DNA from: Staphylococcus devriesei
Lineage (GTDB): Bacteria; Bacillota; Bacilli; Staphylococcales; Staphylococcaceae
DNA: 64,000 nucleotides
Assembly (NCBI RefSeq): GCF_002902625.1
Contig: NZ_PPRG01000051.1
Coordinates: forward strand, 1-64,000
Direction: 5' to 3'
The first letter of the stretch is position 1. Each line of letters begins with the position of its first letter. Below, one piece after another: positions 14,577 to 24,691 of this stretch. Under the pieces are notes generated by a model. It was not told where the DNA came from. It saw only the letters and a program-made list of their open reading frames with translations, and did no database searches. The position numbers and the translations under genes are program-made.

Positions 14577-16043
14577 TTGAGTGATTTTGATAGTTTGATT
14601 CCTGGGTGGTTTAAATCCATCGTCCAGGTAGGTAACGATTTAATATGGTCGCAATATCTAATAGGTTTATTATTAACAGTTGGTTTCTTCTTTACAATCA
14701 GTTCTAAGTTTGTTCAGTTGCGTATGTTACCTGAAATGTTTAGAGCTTTAACTGAAAAGCCTGAAAGATTAGACAGTGGAGAGAAAGGTATTTCACCTTT
14801 CCAAGCATTTGCTATTAGTGCTGGTTCGCGTGTAGGTACAGGTAACATTGCCGGTGTAGCTACCGCTATTGTTTTAGGTGGCCCAGGCGCTGTGTTTTGG
14901 ATGTGGGTCATTGCCTTTATTGGAGCAGCAAGTGCTTTTATGGAAGCAACTTTAGCCCAAGTTTATAAGGTACATGATAAAGAAGGTGGCTTCCGTGGAG
15001 GTCCAGCTTATTACATAACTAAAGGTTTAAATCAAAAATGGTTAGGTGTATTTTTCGCCATCTTAATTACTGTAACGTTTGCATTTGTATTTAACACTGT
15101 ACAATCTAACACGATTGCTGAGTCATTAAATACTCAGTACAACATTAGTCCTGTGATTACAGGAGCCGTTTTAGCAGTTATTACAGGTATAATTATTTTT
15201 GGTGGTGTGCGTAGTATCGCAACACTTTCATCTTTAGTTGTACCAATCATGGCAATTGTTTATATTGGTATGGTGTTAATTATCTTATTATTAAATATTG
15301 ATCAAGTTGTTCCAATGATTGGTACGATTATTAAAAGTGCTTTTGGCTTTGAACAAGTAACAGGTGGTGCCGTGGGTGCTGCATTATTACAAGGTATCAA
15401 ACGTGGTTTATTCTCAAACGAAGCTGGTATGGGTTCTGCACCTAACGCAGCTGCTACTGCAGCCGTACCTCATCCAGTTAAACAAGGCCTAATACAATCG
15501 TTAGGTGTATTTTTTGATACAATGCTTGTATGTACAGCCACTGCAATCATGATTTTACTATATTCAGGATTAAAATTTGGAGATAATGCGCCTCAAGGTG
15601 TACAAGTTACTCAATCAGCTCTTAATGAACATTTAGGTTCAGCTGGAGGAATTTTCTTAACTATCGCGATAACATTATTTGCCTTCTCTTCAGTAGTTGG
15701 TAATTATTACTACGGCCAATCAAATATTGAATTTTTATCAACTAACAAATTTATACTATTCGTATTTAGATGTTTAGTAGTTATCTTAGTGTTTGTAGGC
15801 GCAGTTGTAAAAACTGAAACTGTTTGGAGTACTGCAGATTTATTTATGGGGTTAATGGCCATTGTAAACTTAGTATCCATCATAGGTCTTTCAAACATTG
15901 CAATTGCCGTAATGAGGGATTATCAAAAACAACGTAAAGCTGGCATGAGACCCGTTTTCAAGCCTGAGAATTTAGAAATTAACTTGTTTAGTATCGAAAG
16001 TTGGGGACGAGAAAACAAGATTCCTAAAAAATACAAATCTTAG
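14577..16043 (+). CDS. alsT: Alanine/glycine:cation symporter family protein (AlsT-type)
   Basis: Sodium-coupled amino-acid importer of the AGCS family in the cytoplasmic membrane. The protein is 488 residues with 10-11 membrane helices. Family motifs include GSRVGTGNIAGVATAI near residue 82 and GLFSNEAGMGSAPNAAA near residue 279. The start is TTG with GAGGG upstream, giving MSDFDSLIPGWF. Historical annotation is alanine symporter; the S. aureus AlsT has been linked to glutamine uptake, so the substrate is uncertain. The preceding 230 bp hold a large inverted repeat. It ends at a perfect 16-bp terminator. Confidence 0.88.
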   Translation: MSDFDSLIPGWFKSIVQVGNDLIWSQYLIGLLLTVGFFFTISSKFVQLRMLPEMFRALTEKPERLDSGEKGISPFQAFAISAGSRVGTGNIAGVATAIVLGGPGAVFWMWVIAFIGAASAFMEATLAQVYKVHDKEGGFRGGPAYYITKGLNQKWLGVFFAILITVTFAFVFNTVQSNTIAESLNTQYNISPVITGAVLAVITGIIIFGGVRSIATLSSLVVPIMAIVYIGMVLIILLLNIDQVVPMIGTIIKSAFGFEQVTGGAVGAALLQGIKRGLFSNEAGMGSAPNAAATAAVPHPVKQGLIQSLGVFFDTMLVCTATAIMILLYSGLKFGDNAPQGVQVTQSALNEHLGSAGGIFLTIAITLFAFSSVVGNYYYGQSNIEFLSTNKFILFVFRCLVVILVFVGAVVKTETVWSTADLFMGLMAIVNLVSIIGLSNIAIAVMRDYQKQRKAGMRPVFKPENLEINLFSIESWGRENKIPKKYKS

Positions 16044-16069
16044 TCTAGATGATAAAACAAATCTATATT

Positions 16070-16124
16070 ATACTCCTTTCAAAGTGATTAACTTATTTGT
16101 CAAAACTTTGAAAGGAGTATTTTG
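16070..16124 (+). terminator. Intrinsic terminator of the AGCS symporter
   Basis: A perfect 16-bp inverted repeat, 16070-16085 with 16105-16120 (ATACTCCTTTCAAAGT and its complement), is followed by TTTTGTTT. Confidence 0.92.
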
Positions 16125-16197
16125 TTTAAAAAAAGATACCTTTTAAATTTTTATATTTAGCTATATAATTTTAATAACACTAAGAAAGGTGATTATG

Positions 16198-17052
16198 ATG
16201 AGTGAGTACTATATCTCTAAAACATTAAATAACAACGTCATCATATGCACTTATAATAATCAAGAGGTTATTTTAATAGGTAAAGGAATTGGATTTAATA
16301 AAAAAGTTGGAATGACCTTAGATGATGATGCTTCAATAGAAAAAGTTTACAAACTAGAACAACGGCAACAACAAGAATACTATAAAACATTAGTAGAATT
16401 AGCGGACGACCATGTATTACAAGCAGTTATCGAATCAGTAAACTTTATTACAAGTGCAACGCATACTATTGATGATAAGAATCTAGTTGTAGCATTAACC
16501 GATCATATTATTTTTGCATATAATAGATTAAAGCAAAACCAAATCATTAGTAATCCTTTTGCTATTGAAACGAAACATTTATATAGTGAGGCGTATGATA
16601 TTGCTAGTCAAGTTATAGATAGATTAAATCAGCATTTAGATGTTGAATTTCCTCCCGATGAAATAGGATTTATAGCACTTCACATTGCTTCAAATACTGA
16701 GGATTTGTCTCTTCATGACATGTCATTGATTAATAAATTAATTAGTAAGAGTGTTGTTATTATAGAGAATGATTTAGGTCAACCAGTTGATAATCAAACA
16801 GTGCAATATCAACGTTTTATCAGACATATGCAATTTTTAATTCGCCGATTTAACAATAAAGAAGCTGTACATGCGCAAGAGGCTTTTATTAATATGGTGA
16901 AAAATTTTTATCCTAATTCTTATAATACGGCTTTTAAAATTTCTAAAATGATTCAAAAATACCTTAATGTTCCTATAAATGAATCAGAAATTGTGTATAT
17001 GGCATTACATATCTATCATTTTGAATCTCAGATTAATTCATTACATAACTAA
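16198..17052 (+). CDS. glcT: PtsGHI/glucose-PTS antiterminator GlcT (BglG family)
   Basis: RNA-binding antiterminator that, when not phosphorylated, prevents termination ahead of a glucose PTS gene. The protein is 284 residues: an N-terminal co-antiterminator RNA-binding domain (about 1-60, with LIGKGIGFNKKVG), then two PTS regulation domains. PRD histidines are visible in LTDHIIFAY, GFIALHIAS, RFIRHMQFLIRR and MALHIYHF. The start is set at 16198 (MSEYYISK) because AAAGGTG lies at the right distance; an in-frame GTG at 16189 and an ATG at 16195 are less likely. Its target ptsG is not in this window. Confidence 0.9.
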   Translation: MSEYYISKTLNNNVIICTYNNQEVILIGKGIGFNKKVGMTLDDDASIEKVYKLEQRQQQEYYKTLVELADDHVLQAVIESVNFITSATHTIDDKNLVVALTDHIIFAYNRLKQNQIISNPFAIETKHLYSEAYDIASQVIDRLNQHLDVEFPPDEIGFIALHIASNTEDLSLHDMSLINKLISKSVVIIENDLGQPVDNQTVQYQRFIRHMQFLIRRFNNKEAVHAQEAFINMVKNFYPNSYNTAFKISKMIQKYLNVPINESEIVYMALHIYHFESQINSLHN

Positions 17053-17117
17053 ACAATTATTTGAATAGTTTTGTGTTATGATGAATAATAGCTAAATTTA
17101 ATATTGTTAATTAAGGT

Positions 17118-18359
17118 ATGGTGAAAAGTATGACAATAGAGAAGAAGCAAGGTGAAGAAAAGACAAATAAAAAATTAAATTTCACTGAAACAAGGTTTAT
17201 GAAGTTTTTAGGTGGAAGAGATTTAATATTTGCTTTAATTTCTCTTGTATTATTAGGTATTTTTATTTTTATTTTTGATAAAGTTTCATATGTATTTCAA
17301 CCTTTTATTATTGTTTTTAATACAATAGCTGCACCGATTATTGTATCATTGATTTTATTCTATCTTATTAATCCTATTATTAACTTAATGGAGAGATATA
17401 ATATTCCACGGTTACTCGGAATAACAATTGTCTTTTTATTAATAATAGGGGGCGCAACGTTAATTGTTACTCTATTAATTCCAGTTATTGGAGATCAGAT
17501 CACACGTTTAGCTAATAATATTCCTAGATACGTATCTAAATTTAATAATGTCATTGATAAGATAACACATTTTTCATTCTTATCTTCATTTTACGGTGAA
17601 ATACAAAACTGGCTAGATTCAGTTTCGAAAAAAATCCCTTCAGTAGTATCTAATTATTCTGATGGTTTCGGAACTAAAATTAAAACGTTTGCTGAAGCAA
17701 TCGTTAATGTTGGTGTAGTAATTGTAACTACTCCGTTCGTCTTATTCTTTATGTTAAAGGACGGCCATAAATTTAAAGATTATTCTACAAAAATTATGCC
17801 ACCTAAATTTAGAAAAGATTATCATGATTTAATTGAAAAAATGAGCGTACAAGTAGGTTCATATATTCAAGGGCAAATTATTGTCTCTTTCTGTATCGGT
17901 ATTTTACTATATATCGGCTATACAATTATTGGTTTAGATTATGGCTTAGTTTTAGCTTCTATTGCTGCTGTTACCAGCGTAGTACCTTACTTAGGTCCTA
18001 CTATTGCGATATCACCAGCTATTATTATTGCAATAATCACATCTCCATTAATGTTATTAAAATTGATTGTAGTATGGACGCTTGTTCAATTTATCGAGGG
18101 ACATTTTATTTCTCCAAATATTATGGGTAAAACGTTAAAAATTCACCCACTTACAATTATCTTTATTTTATTAAGTGCAGGTAATTTATTAGGTATTGTT
18201 GGGGTTATTCTAGGTATTCCTGGTTATGCCATTCTTAAAGTACTAGTTTCTCATCTGTTCTTAATATTTAAACGTCGCTATAATAAATATTATGGCAACG
18301 ATTCAGGTGAATATGAGATTACTAAAGAAGAATCAAAAGAGTATACTAAAGCTGATTAA
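17118..18359 (+). CDS. AI-2E (PerM/UPF0118) family transporter
   Basis: Polytopic membrane protein of the AI-2E/PerM family, 413 residues with about eight membrane helices and the family's C-terminal FIEGHFISPNIMGKTLKIHPL stretch, split here as QFIEGHFIS and MGKTLKIHPL near residues 325-345. Some relatives act as Na+/H+ antiporters and others export signals; the substrate of this one is unknown. The N-terminus is Lys/Glu-rich and cytoplasmic. Two ATGs are possible (17118 and 17130); the second is better spaced from GGTG. It follows glcT by 65 bp and ends at a clear terminator. Confidence 0.82.
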   Translation: MVKSMTIEKKQGEEKTNKKLNFTETRFMKFLGGRDLIFALISLVLLGIFIFIFDKVSYVFQPFIIVFNTIAAPIIVSLILFYLINPIINLMERYNIPRLLGITIVFLLIIGGATLIVTLLIPVIGDQITRLANNIPRYVSKFNNVIDKITHFSFLSSFYGEIQNWLDSVSKKIPSVVSNYSDGFGTKIKTFAEAIVNVGVVIVTTPFVLFFMLKDGHKFKDYSTKIMPPKFRKDYHDLIEKMSVQVGSYIQGQIIVSFCIGILLYIGYTIIGLDYGLVLASIAAVTSVVPYLGPTIAISPAIIIAIITSPLMLLKLIVVWTLVQFIEGHFISPNIMGKTLKIHPLTIIFILLSAGNLLGIVGVILGIPGYAILKVLVSHLFLIFKRRYNKYYGNDSGEYEITKEESKEYTKAD

Positions 18360-18378
18360 TAGATTAAATAAAAGTAAT

Positions 18379-18416
18379 AAAGTCACGATATTCGATCATG
18401 TTTATCGTGGCTTTTT
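18379..18416 (+). terminator. Intrinsic terminator of the AI-2E family gene
   Basis: AAAGTCACGATA (18379-18390) pairs with TATCGTGGCTTT (18403-18414, one G-U), followed by Ts. Confidence 0.88.
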
Positions 18417-18555
18417 GTATGTTTATATTTAATGGTCATGGTAATAAGTCATACATTACAATTCTGTTAGCCTAATAAAACTGGTTATATATGTTCATAC
18501 TTAAAAAGGTATGATATATTTTAAAATAATATAAATCGAAGGGTCGAAATAAAAT

Positions 18556-21078
18556 ATGTCTGAAGAAATTAAAAATAGAATATTATCAGTGTTGAAATTT
18601 TTATTCGCAGCAATATTATTTATTGTTGTTGTAATAACGTTATATCATGAACTATCTGATATTAATTTTAAACAAACTCTAGAATCCTTTGGTCGAATTA
18701 ATCGTTGGCATCTATTAGGATTGTTTGTTTGTGGTGGCGCTTCAATGATTTTATTAAGTTTATATGATTTGATTCTAGTTAAAACTCTGAAGTTAGACAT
18801 AGCTACAAACAAAGTATTTAGAGTGAGTTATATTATTAATGCTTTAAATGCAATTATAGGATTCGGTGGTTTTATCGGTGCCGGTCTTAGAGCATTTGTT
18901 TATAAGAATTATACTTCTGAACGGAAGAAATTAGTTCACGCTATTTCAATCGTTTTAATCTCTATGTTGACAGGGTTAAGTCTTTTATCAATCCTCGTAG
19001 TACTACACATTTTTGATGCTTCCCATATTCTTGATAAAGTAAGTTGGGTTAGATGGATACTATATGTTGTAGCACTCTTTTTACCTATCTTTATTGCTTA
19101 TACAATTATTAAGCCAATTGATCAACAACATAAAACGATGGGGATTTCATGTACACTTGTTTCTAGCTTGGAATGGTTAGCTGCAGCTGCAGTATTATAT
19201 TTATCTACCCTTACAGTAGATATCCATATTGCTTTTACTACTGTAATTGGTATTTTTATTATTGCAGCGCTTGCTGGTTTAGTTAGTTTTATACCTGGAG
19301 GATTTGGAGCATTTGATTTAGTTGTAATAGTAGGACTTAAAACATTAGGTGTTCCTGAAGAAAAGGTACTCTTAGCACTATTACTTTATAGATTTGCTTA
19401 TTACTTTGTACCAGTTATTATTGCACTTATTTTATCAACATTTGAATTTGGTTCATCGGCTCGTAGATACTTTGAAGAATCTAAATATTATGTTCCAGCA
19501 AAAGATGTCACATCATTTTTATTTTCTTATCAAAAAGATATCGTAGCGAAGGTTCCTTCATTTGCACTTGCAGTACTTGTATTATTTACTAGTTTACTCT
19601 TCTTTATTAATAATATTACTATTGTGTATGATGGACTATACGATGCTAATCATTTTGTATATTACATTATGCTCTGTATCCATACGAGTGCATGTTTATT
19701 ATTATTTATTAATATAAGAGGGATTTTAAAACAAAGTAGACGCGCTATTATTTTTGTGATGATTTCTTTAATTTTAATAGTTATTGCAACGGTATATACG
19801 TATGCATCATTCTTATTATTGTCATGGTTAGTTTTAATTTTTGTGTTACTTATCTTTGCGTATCGACGTGCTAAGGTTTTAAAACGACCATTCAGATTAA
19901 AAAAGCTATTACTTACACTATTGATAAGTGTGGTTGTATTATATATCAACCATTTATTTATTTCAGAAACACTTTATGCCTTAGATATTTATCACCTTGA
20001 AATGGATACGTCCTTATTAAGATATTATTTCTGGCTAACTATTTTGGTTATTGTACTTTTAGTTGGAACACTAGCGTGGTTAATGGAAGTGCGTTTTAAT
20101 CGGCCACATAAGGTGGAAGATTTATCTCAATGTATTTCTATTATTGAAACATATGGAGGAAATTATTTAAGCCATTTAATTTATAGTGACGATAAAGATA
20201 TTTTCATGGATGAAAGTAAACAAGCCTTTATGATGTACCGATATAAATCAAACGCGCTTGTAGTATTGGGCGATCCAATCGGTGATGATAAAGCATTTCA
20301 ATCTTTATTAATTGATTTTTATAGTTATGCTGAAAGATTAGGTTATGATATTATCTTTTATCAAGTGTCTGATAGATATATGCCTTTATACCATAATTTT
20401 GGAAACCAATTTTTCAAATTAGGTGAAGAAGCAATTATTGATTTAACACAGTTCACAACCTCTGGTAAGAAACGTCGCGGTTTTCGTGCTACATTAAATA
20501 AATTTGAAGATTTAAATATTAAATTTGATATTATTGAACCACCATTTTCACATGAATTAATTGCAGAATTAAAAGAAGTTAGTGATCAATGGTTAGACGG
20601 TAGAAATGAAATGCATTTCTCAGTAGGTCAATTTACTGAAGATTACTTAGAAAAAGCGCCAATAGGGGTTATGAAGAATGATGAAGGTAAAATCATCGCA
20701 TTTTGTACATTAATGCCAACTCATTATAATGAAGCAATTTCAGTTGATTTAATCAGACGGTTACCAGACTTAGATTTACCTCTAATGGATGGTTTATACT
20801 TGCACATGTTATTGTGGAGCAAGGAAAAAGGGTATAAAGCGTTTAACATGGGTATGGCAACCTTATCTAATGTAGGTCAATTAGATTACTCTTATCATAG
20901 AGAACGTATAGCTGGACGTGTATTTGAACATTTTAATGGGTTATACCGTTTCCAAGGCTTACGTAGATATAAGGAAAAATATAGCCCTGGTTGGGAGCCT
21001 AGATTTTTAGTTTATAGAAAAGATAGTTCATTATGGTATAGTATGTTAAAAGTTATGAGAGTAATTCGTCATAAATAA
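18556..21078 (+). CDS. mprF: Phosphatidylglycerol lysyltransferase/flippase MprF
   Basis: Bifunctional membrane protein that adds lysine from Lys-tRNA to phosphatidylglycerol and flips the product outward, lowering the negative surface charge and protecting against cationic peptides and daptomycin. The protein is 840 residues, the same length as S. aureus MprF. Residues 1-500 form about 14 membrane helices (flippase, with [18 protein letters not shown] near 248-265). Residues from about 520 form the soluble DUF2156 synthase domain ([34 protein letters not shown]). It appears monocistronic, with an AAGGG site about 12 bases upstream of the ATG and a shared terminator downstream. Confidence 0.97.
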   Translation: MSEEIKNRILSVLKFLFAAILFIVVVITLYHELSDINFKQTLESFGRINRWHLLGLFVCGGASMILLSLYDLILVKTLKLDIATNKVFRVSYIINALNAIIGFGGFIGAGLRAFVYKNYTSERKKLVHAISIVLISMLTGLSLLSILVVLHIFDASHILDKVSWVRWILYVVALFLPIFIAYTIIKPIDQQHKTMGISCTLVSSLEWLAAAAVLYLSTLTVDIHIAFTTVIGIFIIAALAGLVSFIPGGFGAFDLVVIVGLKTLGVPEEKVLLALLLYRFAYYFVPVIIALILSTFEFGSSARRYFEESKYYVPAKDVTSFLFSYQKDIVAKVPSFALAVLVLFTSLLFFINNITIVYDGLYDANHFVYYIMLCIHTSACLLLFINIRGILKQSRRAIIFVMISLILIVIATVYTYASFLLLSWLVLIFVLLIFAYRRAKVLKRPFRLKKLLLTLLISVVVLYINHLFISETLYALDIYHLEMDTSLLRYYFWLTILVIVLLVGTLAWLMEVRFNRPHKVEDLSQCISIIETYGGNYLSHLIYSDDKDIFMDESKQAFMMYRYKSNALVVLGDPIGDDKAFQSLLIDFYSYAERLGYDIIFYQVSDRYMPLYHNFGNQFFKLGEEAIIDLTQFTTSGKKRRGFRATLNKFEDLNIKFDIIEPPFSHELIAELKEVSDQWLDGRNEMHFSVGQFTEDYLEKAPIGVMKNDEGKIIAFCTLMPTHYNEAISVDLIRRLPDLDLPLMDGLYLHMLLWSKEKGYKAFNMGMATLSNVGQLDYSYHRERIAGRVFEHFNGLYRFQGLRRYKEKYSPGWEPRFLVYRKDSSLWYSMLKVMRVIRHK

Positions 21079-21106
21079 GCAGGTTTAAAAATTGAAATAT
21101 AAAAAG

Positions 21107-21153
21107 CATCCGATTAAGTAGGGAAGATAGATATAGCGTTACTTAATCGGATG
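21107..21153. terminator. Bidirectional terminator between mprF and msrA
   Basis: A perfect 14-bp inverted repeat, CATCCGATTAAGTA with TACTTAATCGGATG, lies between convergent genes, with A-rich and T-rich flanks. Confidence 0.85.
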
Positions 21154-21163
21154 TCTTATTTAA

Positions 21164-21676
21164 TTAATTATTTGATGATTTATAATTAGCTCGATCTTGC
21201 TGTTCTTGAGCATAACGTTCTGGATTCTTTTTATAAAAGTCTTGATGATAAGTTTCGGCTTTGTAGAAAGTTGAAGCGGGTAAAATTTTTGTAGCAATCG
21301 CTTTATCAGAATATATACTTTGTTTTAGTTGCTCTATATATTCTTCAGCAAGTTTCTTTTGATGATCATTTGTATAGAATATGGCTGTTTTATATTGCGA
21401 ACCTCTATCTTGGAATTGTCCACCTTCATCTAATGGATCAATTACAGAAAAGAAGATTTCGAGTAGCTTATTGTATGAAAATAAAGCTACATCATATTCA
21501 ATTTTAACAATTTCGTAATGGCCTGTAGTTCCACTTTTTACCTCTTCATACGTTGGATTTTGAGTAGAACCGCCCATATAGCCAGATGTAACTGTTTCTA
21601 TACCATCAAACTGATCGAAAGGTTTGGTCATACACCAGAAACAACCGCCAGCAAAATATGCTGTATTAATATTCAT
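21164..21676 (-). CDS. msrA: Peptide methionine sulfoxide reductase MsrA
   Basis: Reduces the S-epimer of methionine sulfoxide in proteins. The protein is 170 residues and begins [15 protein letters not shown], with the catalytic GCFWC motif (Cys12 nucleophile). Later family blocks are visible: [23 protein letters not shown] and a C-terminal [13 protein letters not shown]. There is no C-terminal resolving Cys visible, so recycling probably uses Cys15 or thioredoxin directly. A GGATGG site precedes the ATG. It is divergent from msrR, the arrangement known for msrA2/msrR in S. aureus. Confidence 0.94.
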   Translation of the reverse strand: MNINTAYFAGGCFWCMTKPFDQFDGIETVTSGYMGGSTQNPTYEEVKSGTTGHYEIVKIEYDVALFSYNKLLEIFFSVIDPLDEGGQFQDRGSQYKTAIFYTNDHQKKLAEEYIEQLKQSIYSDKAIATKILPASTFYKAETYHQDFYKKNPERYAQEQQDRANYKSSNN

Positions 21677-21822
21677 TTATGCCATCCTTTCATTGGACCT
21701 TAGTACCATTTATTTAGCAATTACTTGATTTTTCGAAGTAATTTCTATAACTTTGCTATATATAATTATAATACATAGATATACAATTTTGAAGATATTT
21801 AAAAGATAAAAGGTAGGTAAAT

Positions 21823-22797
21823 ATGACAGAAGAGAAGGATCAGACAGTATACAGACGACACGCAAACACACAAACACCTTCTAGACGAAAGAAGAAAAAG
21901 CTTCGCAAGTTACCTTTTATAATATTGATTTTAGCATTATTGTTAATTATAGCTATTATCTATATTGTTCACGGTTATCGTAGCGGTGTTGATTATGCAG
22001 AAAAACATGCTAAAGATATTAAAGTGCACAAATTTAATGGGCCAGTGAAAAATGACGGAAAAATTTCAGTTCTGGTACTAGGTGCTGACCAGGCAAATGG
22101 CGGTCAATCACGTAGCGATTCAATTATGGTTGTACAATACGATTATATTCATAAAAAGATGAAAATGTTGTCAGTGATGCGTGATACTTACGCAGAGATC
22201 CCTGGTTATCAGAATTACAAAATTAATGCGGCATATTCACTTGGAGGACCAGAATTATTAAGAAAAACATTAAACAAAAATTTAGGTATTAATCCAGAAT
22301 ATTATGCTGTTATTGATTTTAAAGGTTTTGAAAAAATGATTGATGAATTAGAACCTAATGGTGTACCAATCGATGTTGAAAAAAATATGTCTGAAAATAT
22401 AGGTGTATCACTTAAGAAAGGCCATCAACGTTTAAATGGTAAAGAATTACTTGGCTACGCAAGATTCAGACATGATGAAGAAGGCGATTTCGGCCGTGTA
22501 AGACGCCAACAGCAAGTGATGCAAACTTTAAAACAAGAACTTGTTTCACCTAGCACGGTTGTCAAATTACCGAAAGTTGCTGGCATATTAAGAGGTTACA
22601 TTAATACCAACATGCCTAATTCAGCAATCTTCCAAACAGGCACAAGCTTTGGCATTAGAGGAGATAAGAATGTTGAATCCTTGACGGTTCCAGTGAAGAA
22701 TTCTTATCAAAATATAAATACTAATAACGACGGTAGTGCCTTAGAGATAGATAAAGAAAAAAATAAAGAAGCAATTAAAAAGTTCTTTAACGAATAA
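21823..22797 (+). CDS. msrR: LytR-CpsA-Psr family protein MsrR
   Basis: Membrane-anchored LCP ligase that attaches wall teichoic acid or a similar glycopolymer to peptidoglycan. The protein is 324 residues: a short basic cytoplasmic N-terminus rich in Arg/Lys, one membrane helix near residues 29-50 ([20 protein letters not shown]), then the extracellular LCP domain with [29 protein letters not shown] and [21 protein letters not shown], which contains the conserved Arg/Asp residues binding the pyrophosphate lipid. AAGGTAGG precedes the ATG. It lies 146 bp from the divergent msrA. Confidence 0.93.
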   Translation: MTEEKDQTVYRRHANTQTPSRRKKKKLRKLPFIILILALLLIIAIIYIVHGYRSGVDYAEKHAKDIKVHKFNGPVKNDGKISVLVLGADQANGGQSRSDSIMVVQYDYIHKKMKMLSVMRDTYAEIPGYQNYKINAAYSLGGPELLRKTLNKNLGINPEYYAVIDFKGFEKMIDELEPNGVPIDVEKNMSENIGVSLKKGHQRLNGKELLGYARFRHDEEGDFGRVRRQQQVMQTLKQELVSPSTVVKLPKVAGILRGYINTNMPNSAIFQTGTSFGIRGDKNVESLTVPVKNSYQNINTNNDGSALEIDKEKNKEAIKKFFNE

Positions 22798-22869
22798 TAA
22801 AAGAGAGAATGATAGAAGCTAGTTAACAGCTTTTTAAGCAGAAGTGATAAGTTTTTTAGTCGCTACTAT

Positions 22870-22921
22870 AATGGCGTGAAGATAATCTCATTATGAGAAA
22901 ATATCTTCACGCCATTTTTTA
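22870..22921. terminator. Terminator between msrR and the tautomerase gene
   Basis: A perfect 15-bp inverted repeat, 22870-22884 with 22902-22916 (AATGGCGTGAAGATA and its complement), is followed by TTTTT. It lies between convergent genes. Confidence 0.9.
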
Positions 22922-23014
22922 CGTTACTTTAATGAATTTTGAAAGAGTAAGTCATAAAAATTAATGAAAATCTTTATTTTAATATAACAATAAGATAATT
23001 ATGTAAACCTTACA

Positions 23015-23200
23015 TTAATTATCAGATTTTCTTACTCCACCAACACCATAATGGTTCTTTTGCATTTCTTCAATAACTACATGGATGGCTTCTCGATTAG
23101 CACCAGTCGTTTTTTCTACAGCGTTTGTAACTTCTGTTACTAAATCTTTTAATTGTTCATCAGAACGTCCTTCAAGTAATTTAACATTTACAATTGGCAT
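23015..23200 (-). CDS. 4-oxalocrotonate tautomerase family enzyme
   Basis: A 61-residue member of the tautomerase superfamily, normally a hexamer. The sequence MPIVNVKLLEGRSDEQL places Pro at the mature N-terminus (after Met removal), which is the catalytic general base. EQLKDLVTEVTNAV and the IHVVIEEM segment also fit. The native substrate in staphylococci, which lack the catechol meta-cleavage pathway, is unknown. A strong AAGGAGG site precedes the ATG. It is divergent from the Y-family polymerase gene. Confidence 0.9.
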   Translation of the reverse strand: MPIVNVKLLEGRSDEQLKDLVTEVTNAVEKTTGANREAIHVVIEEMQKNHYGVGGVRKSDN

Positions 23201-23269
23201 ATATAGGCCTCCTTTTCTGAATTTATAGTTATTATAGCACTTTTTTAGAAATCACTCCATGGAAATAAT

Positions 23270-23283
23270 AGAACATTAGTTCT
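23270..23283 (+). promoter_or_regulatory. LexA-like operator 1 of the Y-family polymerase gene
   Basis: AGAACATTAGTTCT is a perfect palindrome of the form AGAAC-N4-GTTCT, close to the CGAAC-N4-GTTCG LexA consensus. It lies just upstream of the -35 box. Confidence 0.6.
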
Positions 23284-23291
23284 TTTATATA

Positions 23292-23320
23292 TTGAAATAG
23301 AACAAATGTTCGTATATAAT
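23292..23320 (+). promoter_or_regulatory. SigA promoter with embedded LexA operator 2
   Basis: TTGAAA (23292-23297), a 17-base spacer and TATAAT (23315-23320) form a near-consensus promoter. The spacer contains AGAACAAATGTTCG (23299-23312), a LexA-type box matching all but one base, so LexA would block polymerase. Confidence 0.8.
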
Positions 23321-23346
23321 GAAAGTGTCTAAGGGAGGTTGCTAAA

Positions 23347-24609
23347 GTGTATGACTATAATTTACTGGAAGACAGAGATGTATTGTGTATTGATCAAAAG
23401 AGTTTTTTTGCGAGTGTAGCGTGTCTTGAGAAAGGTTTAGATCCGTTAAGAGCCAAATTAGCTGTAGTAGCCGATACTAAAAGACAAGGTTCGGTAGTTT
23501 TAGCGGCGACTCCTAAATTAAAGGAAATTGGGATAAAAACAGGCTCAAGATTATTTGAAATTCCACATCGAAATGATATTTATATTATTAATCCTAGTAT
23601 GCGAAAATATTTAGAAGTATCAATTGAAATTTCTAAAATTGCATTGCAATATATTCCGGGAGAAGACTTACATCAGTATAGTATCGATGAATTTTTTATG
23701 GATGTGACGAATAGCTATCACCGTTTTAATTCTACAGTAATTTCATTTGCTGAACGATTGCAACAGGAAATTAAAGATAAAACAGGTATATATTGTACGA
23801 TAGGCATTGGCTCCAATATGCTGTTAAGTAAAGTCGCCATGGATATTGAAGCTAAACATACAAAAAATGGTATTACTGAATGGCGTTACCAAGATGTACC
23901 ACAGAAATTATGGAAAATAAAGCCACTAAGAGAGTTTTGGGGAATAAATAAAAAAACTGAGATGAAGTTAAATAAAAAAGGGATTATTACGGTAGGAGAC
24001 TTAGCACAATATTCTTATAGATATTTAAAAAGGGACTTTGGAATTTTAGGAACTGATATGCATTTACATGCCAATGGTATTGATCAAAGTAAAGTGAGAG
24101 AAAAATATAATATTACCAATCCCTCAATCTGTAAAAGTCAAATTTTGATGAGAGATTATCAATTTGAAGAAACTAAAGTAGTAATGCAAGAACTCATAGA
24201 AGATGTGGCAAGTCGCATAAGAGCACGCAAGCAATTAGCGCGTACAATTCACTTTTCATTTGGATATACCGAAGGCGGTGGCGTACACAAACAATATACT
24301 TTGACTGATGCTACTAATTTAGAAAAAGACATTTTTAAAGTAGTTAATTATTATGCTAATCGACTGTGTGATAAGCAAGCACTTTATCGAACGCTTAGCG
24401 TATCGCTCACACAATTAATTAGTGAAAATGATAGACAACTAAACTTATTTATTGACGAATATGCAAGAAGAAGAGATGAAAAACTAGCTAAAACGATTGA
24501 TTATTTACAAAGTAAATATGGAAAAGGCATTGTATCTAAGGCTATTTCATATACTGACCCAGGAACGAAGCATGGACGTTTAGGATTAATGGCAGGACAT
24601 AAAATGTAG
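23347..24609 (+). CDS. Y-family DNA polymerase (UmuC/UvrX-like), SOS-type
   Basis: Translesion DNA polymerase of the ImpB/MucB/SamB family. The protein is 420 residues. Catalytic carboxylates are visible as D16 (VLCIDQKSFFAS) and D114/E115 (YSIDEFFMDV). The middle has the helix-hairpin-helix-like thumb (LREFWGINKKTEMKLNKKGI) and the C-terminal little finger follows. The start is GTG, with AGGGAGG nine bases upstream. It is close in type to the LexA-controlled S. aureus umuC-like gene and to Bacillus YqjW/UvrX, and distinct from the housekeeping DinB (Pol IV). Two LexA-type boxes and a strong promoter precede it, so SOS induction is likely. It is the second SOS-type promoter in the window after parE. 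Confidence 0.9.
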   Translation: MYDYNLLEDRDVLCIDQKSFFASVACLEKGLDPLRAKLAVVADTKRQGSVVLAATPKLKEIGIKTGSRLFEIPHRNDIYIINPSMRKYLEVSIEISKIALQYIPGEDLHQYSIDEFFMDVTNSYHRFNSTVISFAERLQQEIKDKTGIYCTIGIGSNMLLSKVAMDIEAKHTKNGITEWRYQDVPQKLWKIKPLREFWGINKKTEMKLNKKGIITVGDLAQYSYRYLKRDFGILGTDMHLHANGIDQSKVREKYNITNPSICKSQILMRDYQFEETKVVMQELIEDVASRIRARKQLARTIHFSFGYTEGGGVHKQYTLTDATNLEKDIFKVVNYYANRLCDKQALYRTLSVSLTQLISENDRQLNLFIDEYARRRDEKLAKTIDYLQSKYGKGIVSKAISYTDPGTKHGRLGLMAGHKM

Positions 24610-24611
24610 AA

Positions 24612-24687
24612 AAGCATCCTCCAAATTAATTGCTAATGCTACAATTCGAGAGTTATCGAAGTAGCATTGCATGAAAGGAGGATGCTT
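24612..24687. terminator. Two-stem bidirectional terminator
   Basis: The outer stem AAGCATCCTCC/GGAGGATGCTT (11 bp) encloses an inner stem AATGCTAC/GTAGCATT (8 bp). It lies between the convergent polymerase gene and tyrA. Confidence 0.8.
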
Positions 24688-24691
24688 CTAT

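Noticed and set aside
19662-19949. 95-codon minus-strand open frame inside mprF
   Set aside because: Antisense shadow of membrane-helix coding sequence.
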